Origin: Pseudoxanthomonas helianthi
GTDB lineage: Bacteria > Pseudomonadota > Gammaproteobacteria > Xanthomonadales > Xanthomonadaceae
DNA: 64,000 nucleotides
Assembly: GCF_017939625.1 (NCBI RefSeq)
Contig: NZ_JAGKTC010000001.1
Location: 186,413-250,412, forward strand
Reading direction: 5' to 3'
A program made the position numbers and the translations under genes. Under the pieces are notes generated by a model, which was not told the origin of the DNA, did not search any database, and saw nothing but the letters and a program-made list of their open reading frames with translations. Positions 1 to 9,616 of the stretch are shown in pieces (within the stretch, counting starts at the first letter, position 1; every line of letters starts with the position of its first letter).

Positions 1-1
1 C

Positions 2-100
2 AACCTGTTCCAGCTACTGCTGTGGATCGGCCTCGGTTGCGCCCTGCTCGCCCTCGTCGTCGCGCCGTTGCTGCGGCGGATGATGCATGGGGTGAGATAG
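2..100 (+). CDS. C-terminal end of a membrane transporter, probably POT/PTR peptide transporter (partial)
   Basis: Only the last 32 codons before a TAG stop are present. They read NLFQLLLWIGLGCALLALVV and then a basic tail (APLLRRMMHGVR), which is a final transmembrane helix followed by a positive cytoplasmic end. This looks like the terminus of a proton-dependent oligopeptide transporter, but a single helix cannot prove the family. It converges on rfbD, and the two stop codons are only four bases apart. Confidence 0.5.
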   Translation, partial: NLFQLLLWIGLGCALLALVVAPLLRRMMHGVR

Positions 101-104
101 CCGG

Positions 105-1001
105 TCAGACGCCGAAGGAATCCATTACTCGCGACAATCCCTGTCGCCACTCCGGCAGGTCGATGGCGAAGTCGTGCGCCAGCTTCGATGTATCGAGGCA
201 CGAATAGGCTGGCCGGCGCGCAGGCGTCGGATAATCGGCGGTTGCGATCGGAGTCACCACGGACTTGCGTTCGATCAGCCCGCGCATGAACGCCTCGTCG
301 ACGATGGTTGCGGCAAAGCCGTGCCAGCTGGTCTCTCCCGTCGCAGTGAGATGCCACGTGCCCGATGCGCGGAATGGCCGGGTGAGAACGGTCGCCGTGA
401 CGTCGGCGATCAGCGCCGCCGGTGTCGGCGTGCCAACCTGGTCGGCGACCACGCGCAACTCGTCGCGCTCCTTGGCCAGGCGCAGCATCGTCAACATGAA
501 GTTCTTGCCGTGCGCCGCGTAGACCCAGGCCGTGCGAAAGATCATGTGCCGGCACCCGGACTCACGGATCGCCTGCTCTCCCGCCAGCTTGCTTTCTCCA
601 TAGACGCCGAGTGGCGCGGTCGGATCGTCCACGCGATACGGGCGCGTGCCGCTGCCGTCGAACACATAGTCGGTCGAATAATGCACCAGCAACGCATCGC
701 GTTGAGCGCAGGCGCGAGAGAGTACGCCCGGCGCTTCGGCATTGGCGCGGAACGCCGCGTCGCGGTCGCTTTCCGCGCGATCCACTGCCGTGTAAGCCGC
801 GGCGTTGACCACGATATCCGGCGCAACGCGCTCGACCAGTGCGGCCAGCGACCCCGGTTGGTCGAAGTCGCCGACCTCGCATGCAACGGCTCCGGACAGT
901 TGTCCATTGCGCGTGGCGCACACGATGTCGCCCAATTGTGCCAGGCTACGGCGCAGCTCGCGGCCGACCTGACCGTTGGCGCCCAGCAGCAGGATCTTCA
1001 T
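105..1001 (-). CDS. rfbD: dTDP-4-dehydrorhamnose reductase
   Basis: This enzyme makes the last step of dTDP-L-rhamnose synthesis, the NAD(P)H-dependent reduction of dTDP-4-dehydro-L-rhamnose. The 298-residue protein begins [16 protein letters not shown], a Rossmann dinucleotide motif (Gly7, Gly10, Gly13), and has the short-chain dehydrogenase YGESK catalytic pair near residue 130. I chose the ATG at 1001 because it overlaps the rfbC stop (ATGA) and matches family length; an upstream extension of the frame lies inside rfbC and is spurious. It is the last gene of the leftward rfbB-rfbA-rfbC-rfbD operon that supplies rhamnose for LPS O-antigen or other surface glycans. Confidence 0.96.
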   Translation of the reverse strand: MKILLLGANGQVGRELRRSLAQLGDIVCATRNGQLSGAVACEVGDFDQPGSLAALVERVAPDIVVNAAAYTAVDRAESDRDAAFRANAEAPGVLSRACAQRDALLVHYSTDYVFDGSGTRPYRVDDPTAPLGVYGESKLAGEQAIRESGCRHMIFRTAWVYAAHGKNFMLTMLRLAKERDELRVVADQVGTPTPAALIADVTATVLTRPFRASGTWHLTATGETSWHGFAATIVDEAFMRGLIERKSVVTPIATADYPTPARRPAYSCLDTSKLAHDFAIDLPEWRQGLSRVMDSFGV

Positions 1002-1555
1002 GCGGCGTAGATGGGCAGTCGTTCTTGCGGAACATCGGCAAGGAACGGGGCCTTCGCATCCTTGCCGGACAGCAACGGTTCGGACACCGGCCAATCGATG
1101 GCGAGGTCAGCATCGTCCCAGCGGATGTTCGCATCCGCCGACGGATCGTAGGTGGCGGTGCACAGGTAGGTGAACAACGCGCGCTCGCTGAGCACGACGA
1201 AGCCGTGGGCGAAACCTTCGGGGATCCAGAAATGCCGCTTGTTTTCCGCGCTCAGCAACACCGCCGTCCACTTGCCGTAATGCGGCGACCCGCGGCGGAT
1301 ATCGACGGCAACGTCCCAGACCTCGCCCTCCAGCACCGACACGTACTTGCCCTGCGGCTTCGGCCACTGGTAATGCAAGCCACGCAACACGCCACGGGCC
1401 GAAGAAGACACGTTGCCCTGTACGAATGCCGGCTGCAGTCCGTGCTGCGCCAGCTTGTCGCTGTTGAAGGACTCGTAGAAGAATCCGCGATCGTCGCCGA
1501 ACACTTGCGGCTCGAGCACGAGGCAGCCGGGCAGATCGGTTTCGACGACCTTCAC
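998..1555 (-). CDS. rfbC: dTDP-4-dehydrorhamnose 3,5-epimerase
   Basis: This cupin epimerase converts dTDP-4-keto-6-deoxyglucose to dTDP-4-keto-L-rhamnose. The 185 residues match the usual RmlC length, with the catalytic His61 in GVLRGLHYQ and conserved [12 protein letters not shown] and DDRGFF motifs near the N-terminus. There is no suitable ATG; a GTG at 1555 overlaps the rfbA stop as GTGA and gives the normal N-terminus [10 protein letters not shown], so it is the likely start. The 3' end overlaps rfbD by four bases, so translation of A, C and D is probably coupled. Confidence 0.95.
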   Translation of the reverse strand: MKVVETDLPGCLVLEPQVFGDDRGFFYESFNSDKLAQHGLQPAFVQGNVSSSARGVLRGLHYQWPKPQGKYVSVLEGEVWDVAVDIRRGSPHYGKWTAVLLSAENKRHFWIPEGFAHGFVVLSERALFTYLCTATYDPSADANIRWDDADLAIDWPVSEPLLSGKDAKAPFLADVPQERLPIYAA

Positions 1556-2439
1556 GGCACGTAACCTTGTTCCGGCAAAGCCATCAGGTACTGGCCATAG
1601 CCGTTCTTGATCAACGGCTTGGCCAATACGAACAACTGTTCGCGATCGATCCAGCCATTGTTGTAAGCGATCTCTTCCGGGCAAGCCACGCGCAAACCCT
1701 GGCGCGCTTCGATGGTCTCGATGTAGTTGGCCGCTTCCAGCAGCGACTGGTGGGTACCCGTATCCAGCCACGCATAACCGCGTCCCAGGCGTTCCAGATG
1801 CAGCGAATTCTCGGCCAGGTAGCACTTGTTGAGATCGGTGATTTCCAGTTCGCCGCGAGGCGAAGGCTGCAACGACGCGGCGAATTCCGGGGCGCGGCCA
1901 TCGTAGAAATACAGCCCGGTCACGGCGTAGTGAGAACGCGGCTGCGCCGGCTTTTCTTCAAGGCCCACCACCTTGCCGTCGGCGTCGAATTCGGCCACGC
2001 CGTAGCGCTCCGGGTCGCGGACCCAATAGCCGAATACGGTGGCGCCTTGCTCGCGCGCATCGGCGCGTTTCAGCATCGCCGTCAGGCCCGGGCCATGGAA
2101 GATGTTGTCGCCCAACACCAGGCAACTGGGTGCGCCACCGAGGAAGTCGCGACCGATGGTGAACGCCTGCGCCAATCCATCCGGACTCGGCTGCGCGGCA
2201 TACTCCAGTCGCATGCCCCACTGCGAGCCATCGCCCAGCAGCGCCTTGAACAGGGCCTGTTCGTGCGGCGTGTTGATCACCAGCACTTCGCGGATGCCCG
2301 CCAGCATCAACACGCTGAGCGGGTAATAGATCATCGGCTTGTCGTAGACCGGCAGCAGTTGCTTGCTGATCGCCTGGGTGATCGGATACAGCCGGGTGCC
2401 GGAACCGCCGGCGAGGATGATGCCCTTGCGTTTCGTCAT
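1552..2439 (-). CDS. rfbA: glucose-1-phosphate thymidylyltransferase
   Basis: RmlA condenses dTTP and glucose-1-phosphate to dTDP-glucose, the first committed step to dTDP-rhamnose, and is usually feedback-inhibited by dTDP-rhamnose. The 295-residue protein carries the nucleotidyltransferase signature GGSGTRLYP at residues 11-19, followed by [20 protein letters not shown], which is strongly typical of RmlA. Length is normal. It lies 18 bases downstream of rfbB and overlaps rfbC. Confidence 0.97.
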   Translation of the reverse strand: MTKRKGIILAGGSGTRLYPITQAISKQLLPVYDKPMIYYPLSVLMLAGIREVLVINTPHEQALFKALLGDGSQWGMRLEYAAQPSPDGLAQAFTIGRDFLGGAPSCLVLGDNIFHGPGLTAMLKRADAREQGATVFGYWVRDPERYGVAEFDADGKVVGLEEKPAQPRSHYAVTGLYFYDGRAPEFAASLQPSPRGELEITDLNKCYLAENSLHLERLGRGYAWLDTGTHQSLLEAANYIETIEARQGLRVACPEEIAYNNGWIDREQLFVLAKPLIKNGYGQYLMALPEQGYVP

Positions 2440-2457
2440 GTCGAATTCCCTGTCGGC

Positions 2458-3513
2458 TTACGCGGCCGTTCCGATCCGCTCCAGGCGATAGCTGCCATCG
2501 AGCACACGATTCACCCACCCCTGGTTATCCAAGTACCAGTCGACCGTCTCGGCGATGCCACGCTCGAAGGTATAGGCGGGCTCCCAGCCCAACTCGTTCT
2601 TCAGCTTGCTGGCGTCGATCGCATAACGGCGATCATGGCCAGGGCGATCGGCCACGAAAGCGATTTGGCTTTCGCGCGGTTGACCGTCGGCGCGCGGGCG
2701 ACGCTGGTCGAGCAGCGCACAAATGGTCTTGACCACTTCGATGTTCTGCTTCTCCGAATTGCCGCCGACGTTGTAGGTCTCGCCGACGCGGCCCTTTTCG
2801 AGCACCGTGCGGATCGCCGAGCAGTGGTCGCGCACGAACAGCCAATCGCGCACCTGCTTGCCATCGCCATACACCGGCAACGCTTCGCCGGCCAGCGCCT
2901 TGGCGATCACCAGCGGAATAAGTTTTTCCGGGAAGTGGTACGGCCCGTAATTGTTGCTGCAGTTGGTGGTCAGCACCGGCAGGCCGTACGTGTGGTGGAA
3001 CGCGCGCACCAGGTGATCGGACGCGGCCTTCGAGGCCGAGTACGGCGAATTCGGCGCATAGGGCGTGGTTTCGGTGAACTTGCCGCTGTCGCCAAGCGTG
3101 CCGTAGACCTCGTCGGTGGATACATGGAGGAAGCGGAACTTGTCCCTGGCTTCGCCCTGCAGGCCCTTCCAGTGATCGCGCACCGCTTCCAGCAGGTGCA
3201 GCGTGCCGACCACGTTGGTCTGGACGAAGGCGCCCGGGCCGTCGATCGATCGATCGACATGGCTTTCCGCTGCGAAATTGATCACCGCGTCCGGATGATG
3301 CTCATCCAGCAGCCTGGAGACCAGCGCACCATCGCCGATATCGCCGTGCACGAACACATGGTTCGGGTCGCCATCGAGCGATGCCAGCGTATCGCGGTTG
3401 CCGGCATAGGTCAGCGCGTCGAGATTCACGACCTTGACGCCTTGCGCAACCGCTTCCAACACGAAATTGCCGCCGATGAAGCCGGCGCCGCCCGTTACCA
3501 TCCAGGTTGGCAT
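2458..3513 (-). CDS. rfbB: dTDP-glucose 4,6-dehydratase
   Basis: RmlB oxidises, dehydrates and re-reduces dTDP-glucose to dTDP-4-keto-6-deoxyglucose using bound NAD. The 351-residue protein starts MPTWMVTGGAGFIGGNF, giving the Gly8-x-x-Gly11-x-x-Gly14 NAD motif; STDEVYG and YSASKAAS supply the catalytic Thr/Asp/Glu and Tyr/Lys. I prefer the ATG at 3513, which has ACGAGGG seven bases upstream, over an in-frame GTG two codons earlier. It is the first gene of the rhamnose operon; the 79-base gap to ssb must hold its promoter or be read through from ssb. Confidence 0.96.
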   Translation of the reverse strand: MPTWMVTGGAGFIGGNFVLEAVAQGVKVVNLDALTYAGNRDTLASLDGDPNHVFVHGDIGDGALVSRLLDEHHPDAVINFAAESHVDRSIDGPGAFVQTNVVGTLHLLEAVRDHWKGLQGEARDKFRFLHVSTDEVYGTLGDSGKFTETTPYAPNSPYSASKAASDHLVRAFHHTYGLPVLTTNCSNNYGPYHFPEKLIPLVIAKALAGEALPVYGDGKQVRDWLFVRDHCSAIRTVLEKGRVGETYNVGGNSEKQNIEVVKTICALLDQRRPRADGQPRESQIAFVADRPGHDRRYAIDASKLKNELGWEPAYTFERGIAETVDWYLDNQGWVNRVLDGSYRLERIGTAA

Positions 3514-3592
3514 TCGCACCCTCGTAAAAAACTGTTTCGAGAAACCGCCGCCGGCAGGTTACTGGCGCGCGATGAACGATGACTTCACCCCG

Positions 3593-4063
3593 TCAGAACG
3601 GAATGTCGTCATCCGCAAAATCATCCACCGGCGCCTGCTGCGGTGCCGGTGCCTGGCGTCGCGGCGCGCCGCCCTGCGAACCGTAATCCTGTCGCGCCGG
3701 ACGCGCGGGACGATCGCCGCCACTACCGCCTTCGCCGCCGCCCAGCATCTGCATCTCGTCGGCGACGATGTCGGTGGTGTAGTGCTTGACGCCATCCTTT
3801 TCGTAGCTGCCGTATTCGAGCCGGCCTTCGATGTACACGCTGCGGCCCTTGCGCAGGTATTCGCCGGCGATCTCGCCCAGCTTGCCGAACAGCTTGACCC
3901 GGTGCCACTCGGTCTTTTCCTGCTGGTTGCCGTCGCGGTCCTTGCGTACCGAGGTGGTCGCCAGGCTGAGCGTGGTGATGGCCATGCCGCCCTGGGTGTA
4001 CTTGACGTCCGGATCGTTGCCGAGGTTGCCGATCAGAATGACTTTGTTTACGCCGCGTGCCAT
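3593..4063 (-). CDS. ssb: single-stranded DNA-binding protein
   Basis: SSB coats single-stranded DNA in replication, repair and recombination. The 156-residue protein has an OB fold of about 110 residues starting [18 protein letters not shown], then a flexible Gly/Arg/Gln-rich linker, and ends in the acidic tip DFADDDIPF that docks partner proteins such as Exo I, RecO and PriA. It is divergent from ispB. A leftward TATACT hexamer at 4113-4118 could be its -10 box, but no clear -35 was seen. Confidence 0.97.
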   Translation of the reverse strand: MARGVNKVILIGNLGNDPDVKYTQGGMAITTLSLATTSVRKDRDGNQQEKTEWHRVKLFGKLGEIAGEYLRKGRSVYIEGRLEYGSYEKDGVKHYTTDIVADEMQMLGGGEGGSGGDRPARPARQDYGSQGGAPRRQAPAPQQAPVDDFADDDIPF

Positions 4064-4185
4064 GTCGTGATTCCGTTATGAACGCCCGCCATTCACGGGC
4101 AAATGCCATTGAAGTATACCCTCAGGCGCTCCCGCCATCGGCGTTCCTCCGCTTGTCGCGTAGGAAAACTCCCCGGCCTGGGCCT

Positions 4186-4191
4186 TATAAT
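4186..4191 (+). promoter_or_regulatory. Candidate -10 box for ispB
   Basis: A perfect TATAAT lies 27 bases before the ispB start codon in an otherwise GC-rich gap. No good -35 hexamer is found at 16-18 bases upstream, so this is only a candidate. Confidence 0.3.
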
Positions 4192-4217
4192 TCAGCGACT
4201 TCCCCGCGCCTTCGCCC

Positions 4218-5216
4218 ATGTCCGCCGTCGCAGCCCCCCGGTCCGTGCCTTCCCTGCCCCAGATCCAGGCCCTGGCCGCCGCGGACATGGCCGCCATCGA
4301 TGCATTGATCCGCGCGCGCCTTGCCTCCGACGTGGTGTTGATCAACCAGATCGCCGACCACATCGTCTCGGCCGGCGGCAAGCGCCTTCGGCCGATGCTG
4401 GTGGCGCTGGCGGGCCGGGCGACCGGCCCGGTCGCCGCCGCGCACCACCAGTTGGCCGCGATCGTCGAATTCATCCATACCTCGACCCTGCTGCACGACG
4501 ACGTGGTCGACGAATCCGACCTGCGCCGCGGCCGCAGCACCGCCAACGCGCTGTGGGGCAACGCGCCCAGCGTGCTGGTCGGCGACTTCCTGTATTCGCG
4601 CAGTTTCCAGTTGATGGTGGAACTGGACCGGATGCCGGTGATGCGCATCCTCGCCGACACCACCAACCGCATCGCCGAAGGCGAAGTGCTTCAGCTGCTG
4701 CACGTGCACAACCCCGACACCGACGAAGCGGCGTACCTGCGGGTGATCGAACGCAAGACCGCGGTGCTGTTCGCCGCCGGGTGCCAGCTCGGCGCGTTGG
4801 CGTCCGAGGCCGGCGAAGCGATCCAGCGCAAGCTGTACGACTACGGCATGGCCCTCGGCTACGCATTCCAGATCGCCGACGACGTACTCGACTACACCGC
4901 CGATGCGGAAGCGCTGGGCAAGAACCTCGGCGACGACCTGGCCGAAGGCAAGGCCACGTTGCCGCTGATCCACGCGATCCGCCATTCCGACGAAACCGTC
5001 GCCGCGCGGCTGAAGGAAATCGTGCGCGAAGGCGATGCCTCGGCGATGCCCGAAGTGCTGGCCGCGATCCGCGCCACCGGCGGACTGGAATACAGCCGCC
5101 AGCGCGCCTTCGAATATGCCGATGCGGCGATGCATGCACTGGACGGCCTTGCCGACAACGAAGCGGTCGCCGCGCTGCACGGACTGGCGCGTTACGCGGT
5201 GGAACGCGGGCACTGA
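4218..5216 (+). CDS. ispB: polyprenyl (octaprenyl) diphosphate synthase
   Basis: A trans-prenyltransferase that extends farnesyl diphosphate with isopentenyl diphosphate to make the side chain of ubiquinone. The 332-residue protein has the first Asp-rich motif DDVVD at residues 94-98 (in STLLHDDVVDESDLRRG) and the second, DDVLDYTAD, near residue 220, plus the GGKRLRP substrate loop. Chain length (octaprenyl, C40, versus others) is inferred from the family and not visible in the sequence. It lies alone, divergent from ssb, with the glycosylase gene 20 bases downstream. Confidence 0.93.
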   Translation: MSAVAAPRSVPSLPQIQALAAADMAAIDALIRARLASDVVLINQIADHIVSAGGKRLRPMLVALAGRATGPVAAAHHQLAAIVEFIHTSTLLHDDVVDESDLRRGRSTANALWGNAPSVLVGDFLYSRSFQLMVELDRMPVMRILADTTNRIAEGEVLQLLHVHNPDTDEAAYLRVIERKTAVLFAAGCQLGALASEAGEAIQRKLYDYGMALGYAFQIADDVLDYTADAEALGKNLGDDLAEGKATLPLIHAIRHSDETVAARLKEIVREGDASAMPEVLAAIRATGGLEYSRQRAFEYADAAMHALDGLADNEAVAALHGLARYAVERGH

Positions 5217-5236
5217 AAACGCAAGCTTTCCGGCGC

Positions 5237-5833
5237 ATGCCACCGCTGCCCGCACTGCTCCGCGAGATCCGTGGCTGCACCTTGTGTTCGCCGCACCTGC
5301 CGCTGGGACCGCGACCGGTGCTGCAGGCGGGCGCCGAAGCCCGCATCCTGATCGCCTCGCAAGCGCCCGGTCGCAAGGTGCACGCTTCCGGCAAGCCATT
5401 CACCGATGCCAGCGGCGACCGCCTGCGCGATTGGCTCGGCATGTCGCCCGAGGTTTTCTACGATCCCAACCGGGTCGCCATCGTACCGATGGGATTCTGC
5501 TACCCGGGCACGGGATCCGGCGGCGACCTGCCTCCGCGTCCCGAATGCGTCCCCGCTTGGCGTGCGCAACTGTTGGCCAGCCTGCCGAACATCGAACTGA
5601 CCCTGGTCATCGGCCGCTACGCGATTGCCTGGCACCTGCCCGATGCCGGCGCCTCGCTGACCGCGACGGTGCGATGCTGGCGCGAATACTGGCCTTCCGT
5701 GGTGCCCTTGCCGCACCCGAGCCCACGCAACGGACTATGGTTGCGACGCAACCCGTGGTTCGCCGAAGAAATGCTGCCAGCACTTCGACAGCGTGTAGCC
5801 GAGGTGTTGGCGCAGCGCGACGATCCACCGTAG
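5237..5833 (+). CDS. uracil-DNA glycosylase family protein
   Basis: A 198-residue protein of the uracil-DNA glycosylase superfamily. The nucleobase-pocket loop IASQAPGRKVHASGKPFTD near residues 40-58 and the C-terminal LPHPSPRN loop (His/Ser intercalation motif) are the two expected active-site blocks. Unlike family 4 enzymes it lacks an obvious four-cysteine iron-sulphur set; only CTLC near residue 12 stands out. The ATG at 5237 gives the normal beginning MPPLPALLREIRGCTLCSPH; a much longer open frame upstream lies inside ispB and is spurious. A biological substrate cannot be assigned from sequence alone. Confidence 0.85.
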   Translation: MPPLPALLREIRGCTLCSPHLPLGPRPVLQAGAEARILIASQAPGRKVHASGKPFTDASGDRLRDWLGMSPEVFYDPNRVAIVPMGFCYPGTGSGGDLPPRPECVPAWRAQLLASLPNIELTLVIGRYAIAWHLPDAGASLTATVRCWREYWPSVVPLPHPSPRNGLWLRRNPWFAEEMLPALRQRVAEVLAQRDDPP

Positions 5834-5890
5834 AGCGGGGCTTGCCCCGCTCGCGTGATCGATGAGGCTAACGAGGCAAGCCCCGCTCTA
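5831..5890. repeat. REP-like inverted repeat between convergent genes
   Basis: The arms TAGAGCGGGGCTTGCC (5831-5846) and its exact reverse complement (5875-5890) are 16 bases long. An inner palindrome GAGCGGGGCTTGCCCCGCTC lies in the left half. The element supplies the stop codons of both neighbouring genes or lies against them and could fold as a bidirectional terminator, though there is no T-run. Confidence 0.7.
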
Positions 5891-6676
5891 CCGGCCGAAG
5901 CGTTCCTTCCAGAAGTCTTCCATCATCCGGTACGCCCGCTTCGCCGCGCGTTCGTTGTACATGCAGCCCGGCGGGCTGTTGGCGGTTTCCAGCGCGAAGC
6001 AATGCACCGCGCCGCTGAAGTTGACGAACTGCCAGTCGGCGCCGGCGGCGTTCATTTCCTTCTCGAAACCGGCAATATCGCCCGCCGTGCCCCTGTCGTC
6101 GGCGCCGTTGAGCACCAGCACCGGCGTCTTCACCGCGCCCGCCTTCGCCGGCATCGAGGTGCCCAGTCCGCCGTGGAAGGTCACCGCGCCGGCGATTTCA
6201 GCCCCGCCGCGCACCAGCTCCAGTACCGAGGAACCGCCGAAGCAATAGCCGAATGCGCCGATCTTCGCCGCATCCAGCGGGGCCTTCTTGCCGGCCTGCG
6301 CCTTCAGCGTGTCCAGCGCGACCAGCATCCGCGCGCGCATCACCATCGGCGCGGCGTACAGGGGCTTGACCTGGGCCAGGGCCTCGTCCGCGTTCTTCGG
6401 CCGGACGCCCTTGCCGTACATGTCGACGACCAGCACCACGTATTCGCTGCCCGCGACCTGCTTGGCCTTGGCGATCGCGTTGTCGGTGACGCCCAGCCAG
6501 TCCGGCACCATCAGCAGGCCGGGACGCTTCGTCGCCACCGCGTCGTCGTAGACCAGGTAGCCGGAAAACGCCTGCTTGCCGATCCGCCACTCCACCGGCT
6601 TCGCTTGCGGCGCGGCCATGGCGGCGGATGCGAACAGCAGGGTCAACAGGAACAGGAAGGCTGAACGTTTGCGCAT
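5888..6676 (-). CDS. exported dienelactone hydrolase family protein
   Basis: An alpha/beta-hydrolase of the dienelactone hydrolase family, 262 residues, with a clear signal peptide (MRKRSAFLFLLTLLFASAAM, cleavage after AMA). The nucleophile is Cys in GAFGYCFGGS near residue 145; acid Asp and His occur later in NGADD and SGAVHCF contexts. The protein should act in the periplasm on an ester or lactone, substrate unknown. Members with a Cys nucleophile are often annotated as carboxymethylenebutenolidase, but no aromatic-degradation genes lie nearby, so that role is not supported. Confidence 0.85.
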   Translation of the reverse strand: MRKRSAFLFLLTLLFASAAMAAPQAKPVEWRIGKQAFSGYLVYDDAVATKRPGLLMVPDWLGVTDNAIAKAKQVAGSEYVVLVVDMYGKGVRPKNADEALAQVKPLYAAPMVMRARMLVALDTLKAQAGKKAPLDAAKIGAFGYCFGGSSVLELVRGGAEIAGAVTFHGGLGTSMPAKAGAVKTPVLVLNGADDRGTAGDIAGFEKEMNAAGADWQFVNFSGAVHCFALETANSPPGCMYNERAAKRAYRMMEDFWKERFGR

Positions 6677-6790
6677 GGCGTCGGTCCTCTTCGTCGGGAT
6701 GACAACGAGTGTACTCCCCGTGGCAGCGGACTTAGGTGCTCACTTTCCCCGACACTACGGACGCTTCTCCCCGTATTCCGAAAAAGCAAT

Positions 6791-6811
6791 CGCGGGCAAG
6801 CCCGCTCCCAC
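6791..6811. repeat. Copy of the 'gcaagc...gctcccac' repeat half
   Basis: CGCGGGCAAGCCCGCTCCCA plus C sits just downstream of murD2. It matches the inverted half-elements at 21159-21184, so it is one arm of the REP-like family found across the window. Confidence 0.5.
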
Positions 6812-6837
6812 AAACTTCCCCACGATGCTCTGTCGGA

Positions 6838-8271
6838 TCAGGCGATGCCGATGCCCGGAATCGCAGAGATCAGCTCGGGATCGAAACCAGCCAGTTCGGC
6901 AAAATGGCGGCCGCGGGCAACGTAATCGCGATATTGGCCGAAGCTGGGCGCCCCGGGCGATAGCAGGACCACGCCGGGGCCGCCGAGCAGCGATTCCGCC
7001 TTCCTCATCGCCGAAAGCAGATCGTCGGCGGCAGCGAGCTGGAAGCCACCCTCGCCTGCCAGCGGCGCGAGCAGGTCGTGGATGCGCGGACCATTCGCGC
7101 CCATCGTCACGATCACGGCCGGCGCCTGCGTACGCATGCGTTCGGCGAAATCGTGCCAGTCCAGGCCACGGTCGTGACCGCCGACCAGCAAGGCCACGCG
7201 ACGATCGCGGAACACGTCCAGTGCGGCCAGGCTGGCGTGCGGCGTGGTGCTGATCGAATCGTTGACGTAGACGATGCCGTCGCGTTCGCCCAGCGTCTGC
7301 AGGCGGTTCGGCAGCGGGCGGAACGATTCCGCGGCGGCGGCCAGCGGCACTGCGTCCAGGCCCATCGCTTCGATGGCGGTGAGCACCGCGCACAGATTGC
7401 TGCGATTGTGCCGCCCTGGCACCGGCACGCGCGTGGTGTCGAGCACGAAGGCGTCGCCGCGATGCAAGGCGTCGCCACGCAGGTGCCAGCCGTCCTCGCG
7501 GTTGAACCAGCGGATCTCGCTGTCCGGCAACGCGAGCTTGCCGAGGATCGGATCGGCGGCGTTCAGCACGGCGACGCGCGGCCTCGCGCCGGTCACCAGC
7601 GCCAGCTTGTCCTCGATGTAGCGGGCTTCGCCGCCATGCCAATCGAGGTGTTCCGGGAAGATGTTCAACACCACCGCGACCTGCGGCCGTGCGCCGCTGT
7701 CGGCCACGTCGCGGGTCTGGTAGCTGGACAACTCGATCGCCCAGAATTCAGGCGCCGGCCGGGGATCCAGCACTTCCAGCAAGGGCAGGCCGATGTTGCC
7801 GGCCAACACCGTGCGATGGCTGCCAGCGCGCAGCAGGTGGGCCAGCAGCGAAGTCGTGGTGCTCTTGCCCTTGGTGCCGGTCACGCACACCGCATTCGGG
7901 ACGAAACCCTGCGCATCGGCATGCTCGCCGAACCACAGCGCGGTACCGCCGATGAAGCGCGTGCCATGTTCCGTCGCGGCCCGTGCTTCCGGCTTGTAGG
8001 GACTGATGCCCGGCGACTTGATGACGGCATCGAAGGCAGCGAGTTTTTCCGCCGTCGCTTCGGTTTCGACCTGCAACGCTCCATCGCCCAGCGCGCGCGC
8101 GTCGTCGATCTCGTTCGGCGAGCAGAACAGCGTCAGCGGCCAGTCCGCTTCGCGCGCGCGCAAGGCATGGTAGGCCGCACGGCCTTCGCGGCCCCAGCCC
8201 CACAACGCGACCTTGCGGCCTGCGAGCGCGGCGAGGCGGATCGGCTTGCCGTCAGGCGGCGAACTGCGCAC
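6838..8271 (-). CDS. murD2: UDP-N-acetylmuramoyl-L-alanine--L-glutamate ligase (MurD2)
   Basis: A Mur ligase of about 477 residues. The ATP-binding loop is [12 protein letters not shown], and the middle domain has HLDWHGG and FNRED motifs. Because it overlaps murL, I call it MurD2, the Xanthomonas-type enzyme shown to add L-Glu rather than D-Glu to UDP-MurNAc-L-Ala; MurL then epimerises the Glu. Substrate choice is inferred from context. No ATG fits; a GTG at 8271, preceded by GGGAAAA five bases upstream, gives a 20-base overlap with murL and a protein of Mur-ligase length. The frame continues farther upstream only inside murL. Confidence 0.85.
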   Translation of the reverse strand: MRSSPPDGKPIRLAALAGRKVALWGWGREGRAAYHALRAREADWPLTLFCSPNEIDDARALGDGALQVETEATAEKLAAFDAVIKSPGISPYKPEARAATEHGTRFIGGTALWFGEHADAQGFVPNAVCVTGTKGKSTTTSLLAHLLRAGSHRTVLAGNIGLPLLEVLDPRPAPEFWAIELSSYQTRDVADSGARPQVAVVLNIFPEHLDWHGGEARYIEDKLALVTGARPRVAVLNAADPILGKLALPDSEIRWFNREDGWHLRGDALHRGDAFVLDTTRVPVPGRHNRSNLCAVLTAIEAMGLDAVPLAAAAESFRPLPNRLQTLGERDGIVYVNDSISTTPHASLAALDVFRDRRVALLVGGHDRGLDWHDFAERMRTQAPAVIVTMGANGPRIHDLLAPLAGEGGFQLAAADDLLSAMRKAESLLGGPGVVLLSPGAPSFGQYRDYVARGRHFAELAGFDPELISAIPGIGIA

Positions 8272-9616
8272 GCAGCTTTTCCCACAGCGCGGCGGGGACG
8301 CGATGCTCATCGCCGATCTCGAGCAGTGGCGGCAAGGCCAGCTCCCGCGGATCCAGCTGCGGGCGGATCTCGCGATTGAAGCGCGCCACCAGCGCGTCCT
8401 CGCGCCATTCCGGGCGTTCGCCCAGCAGCGCCATCGCCGCGCGCGACTCCTTGCCCTCGCCGACGCATTCGAACGGCTTGTGGTCCTGGAACTCCAGCAA
8501 CGCATCGAAGCCGCCGGCCTGCGATGCGTCGTCGAGCAGGTTGCGGCCGAAGATGCCGACCAGGCGCGGCTTGGGCATGAACGGCGCCAGCGCGAGGAAC
8601 ACGAAATGGCACTTCGGGCACACGCCGCACCAGCGATTGGCCGGGCGCTCGCCGAGGATGTGGAAATTGCGGTTGCAGCTGGAGAAATGCGCGTCGTAAT
8701 GCGAATTCTTCGCGAACTGGCGCGCCACCGCGAGCTCGCTGAGCGGGCGCAGCAGCGAGTAGTAATGCAGGTCGGCGGCGACGCGCGACTGCACGTACTC
8801 GCCGAACGCCTTCTCGAAGGCCCAGCCCTTCGACCACTGGTGGTTCACCTCACCCGTACCCGGGATCACGCTGCCGTAGCTGGCCGAGCGCTCGTTGGAA
8901 AACACCACCTGGTCGGCACCGTGCAGCACCGCGGCCAGCACCATGATCGCCGAGTTGATCGCGGTCACCGGGATGTGGCCGTTCCAGGCGCCCTGCCGGT
9001 TCAGTTCGAACAGCTCCGGCGCCAGCGCGCGGCCCAGGTTCAGCGTCGGCAAGCCGGTGCGCGCGGCGCACGCGGCGATCAACTGCGAACCGCCGATCCA
9101 GGTCACCGTCTGCTCGACCCCGGCCGAACGCAAGGCTTCGATGCTGACCAGCGAATCCTTGCCGCCGCCGATCGCGACCAGCGCATGTTCGCGCAGGCCG
9201 AGCGTCGGCGCGCCTGCCGAATCCGGCGTGTCGACGTGCGGGAATGCGATCTTCCCGTGCAGGTTCAGGCCGTTGCGGTAGGCGAATTCGCCCAGGCCGT
9301 TGACGTACACGGTCTCGAGGAACGCTGCGGTGTCCTTGTCGATGGAATAGGCATCGATGCGGATCTCCGCCGGCACCGCCGCCTTGTAATAGCTGACGCC
9401 GGCGATCAGGTGCAGCAGGCGCAGCGCGGCTTCGACCGCCTTCGCGCGCGCAGCGTCCAACGCGAACGGCGCACCCGGCACCGTGACCGTCTCCGTCATT
9501 TCCGAACCGTCGTCGAACGCATACACCAGCGTCGCGACACCGCTCTGCGCGTCGAAGCCGCAACGGACGAAGCGGAATGCCTTCACCTCGTCGCGTTTGA
9601 ACAACCAATCAGACAT
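8252..9616 (-). CDS. murL: UDP-MurNAc-L-alanyl-L-glutamate epimerase (MurL)
   Basis: This 454-residue protein matches MurL of Xanthomonas oryzae, which uses ATP and Mg to epimerise the terminal L-Glu of UDP-MurNAc-L-Ala-L-Glu to D-Glu, replacing the need for glutamate racemase MurI. Visible signatures are a PP-loop-like GGGKDS at residues 150-155, an acidic/aromatic middle region ([12 protein letters not shown]), and the cysteine cluster [10 protein letters not shown] near residue 350. It overlaps lysC-lysA by eight bases and murD2 by twenty, so the three are co-transcribed. The assignment rests on recall of the family plus the MurD2 neighbour. Confidence 0.85.
   Translation of the reverse strand: MSDWLFKRDEVKAFRFVRCGFDAQSGVATLVYAFDDGSEMTETVTVPGAPFALDAARAKAVEAALRLLHLIAGVSYYKAAVPAEIRIDAYSIDKDTAAFLETVYVNGLGEFAYRNGLNLHGKIAFPHVDTPDSAGAPTLGLREHALVAIGGGKDSLVSIEALRSAGVEQTVTWIGGSQLIAACAARTGLPTLNLGRALAPELFELNRQGAWNGHIPVTAINSAIMVLAAVLHGADQVVFSNERSASYGSVIPGTGEVNHQWSKGWAFEKAFGEYVQSRVAADLHYYSLLRPLSELAVARQFAKNSHYDAHFSSCNRNFHILGERPANRWCGVCPKCHFVFLALAPFMPKPRLVGIFGRNLLDDASQAGGFDALLEFQDHKPFECVGEGKESRAAMALLGERPEWREDALVARFNREIRPQLDPRELALPPLLEIGDEHRVPAALWEKLRAQFAA

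Noticed and set aside
1567-3582. Long rightward open frame opposite rfbA and rfbB
   Set aside because: It is the antisense of strongly recognised rhamnose genes, has no family motif, and reflects high GC with few stop codons.
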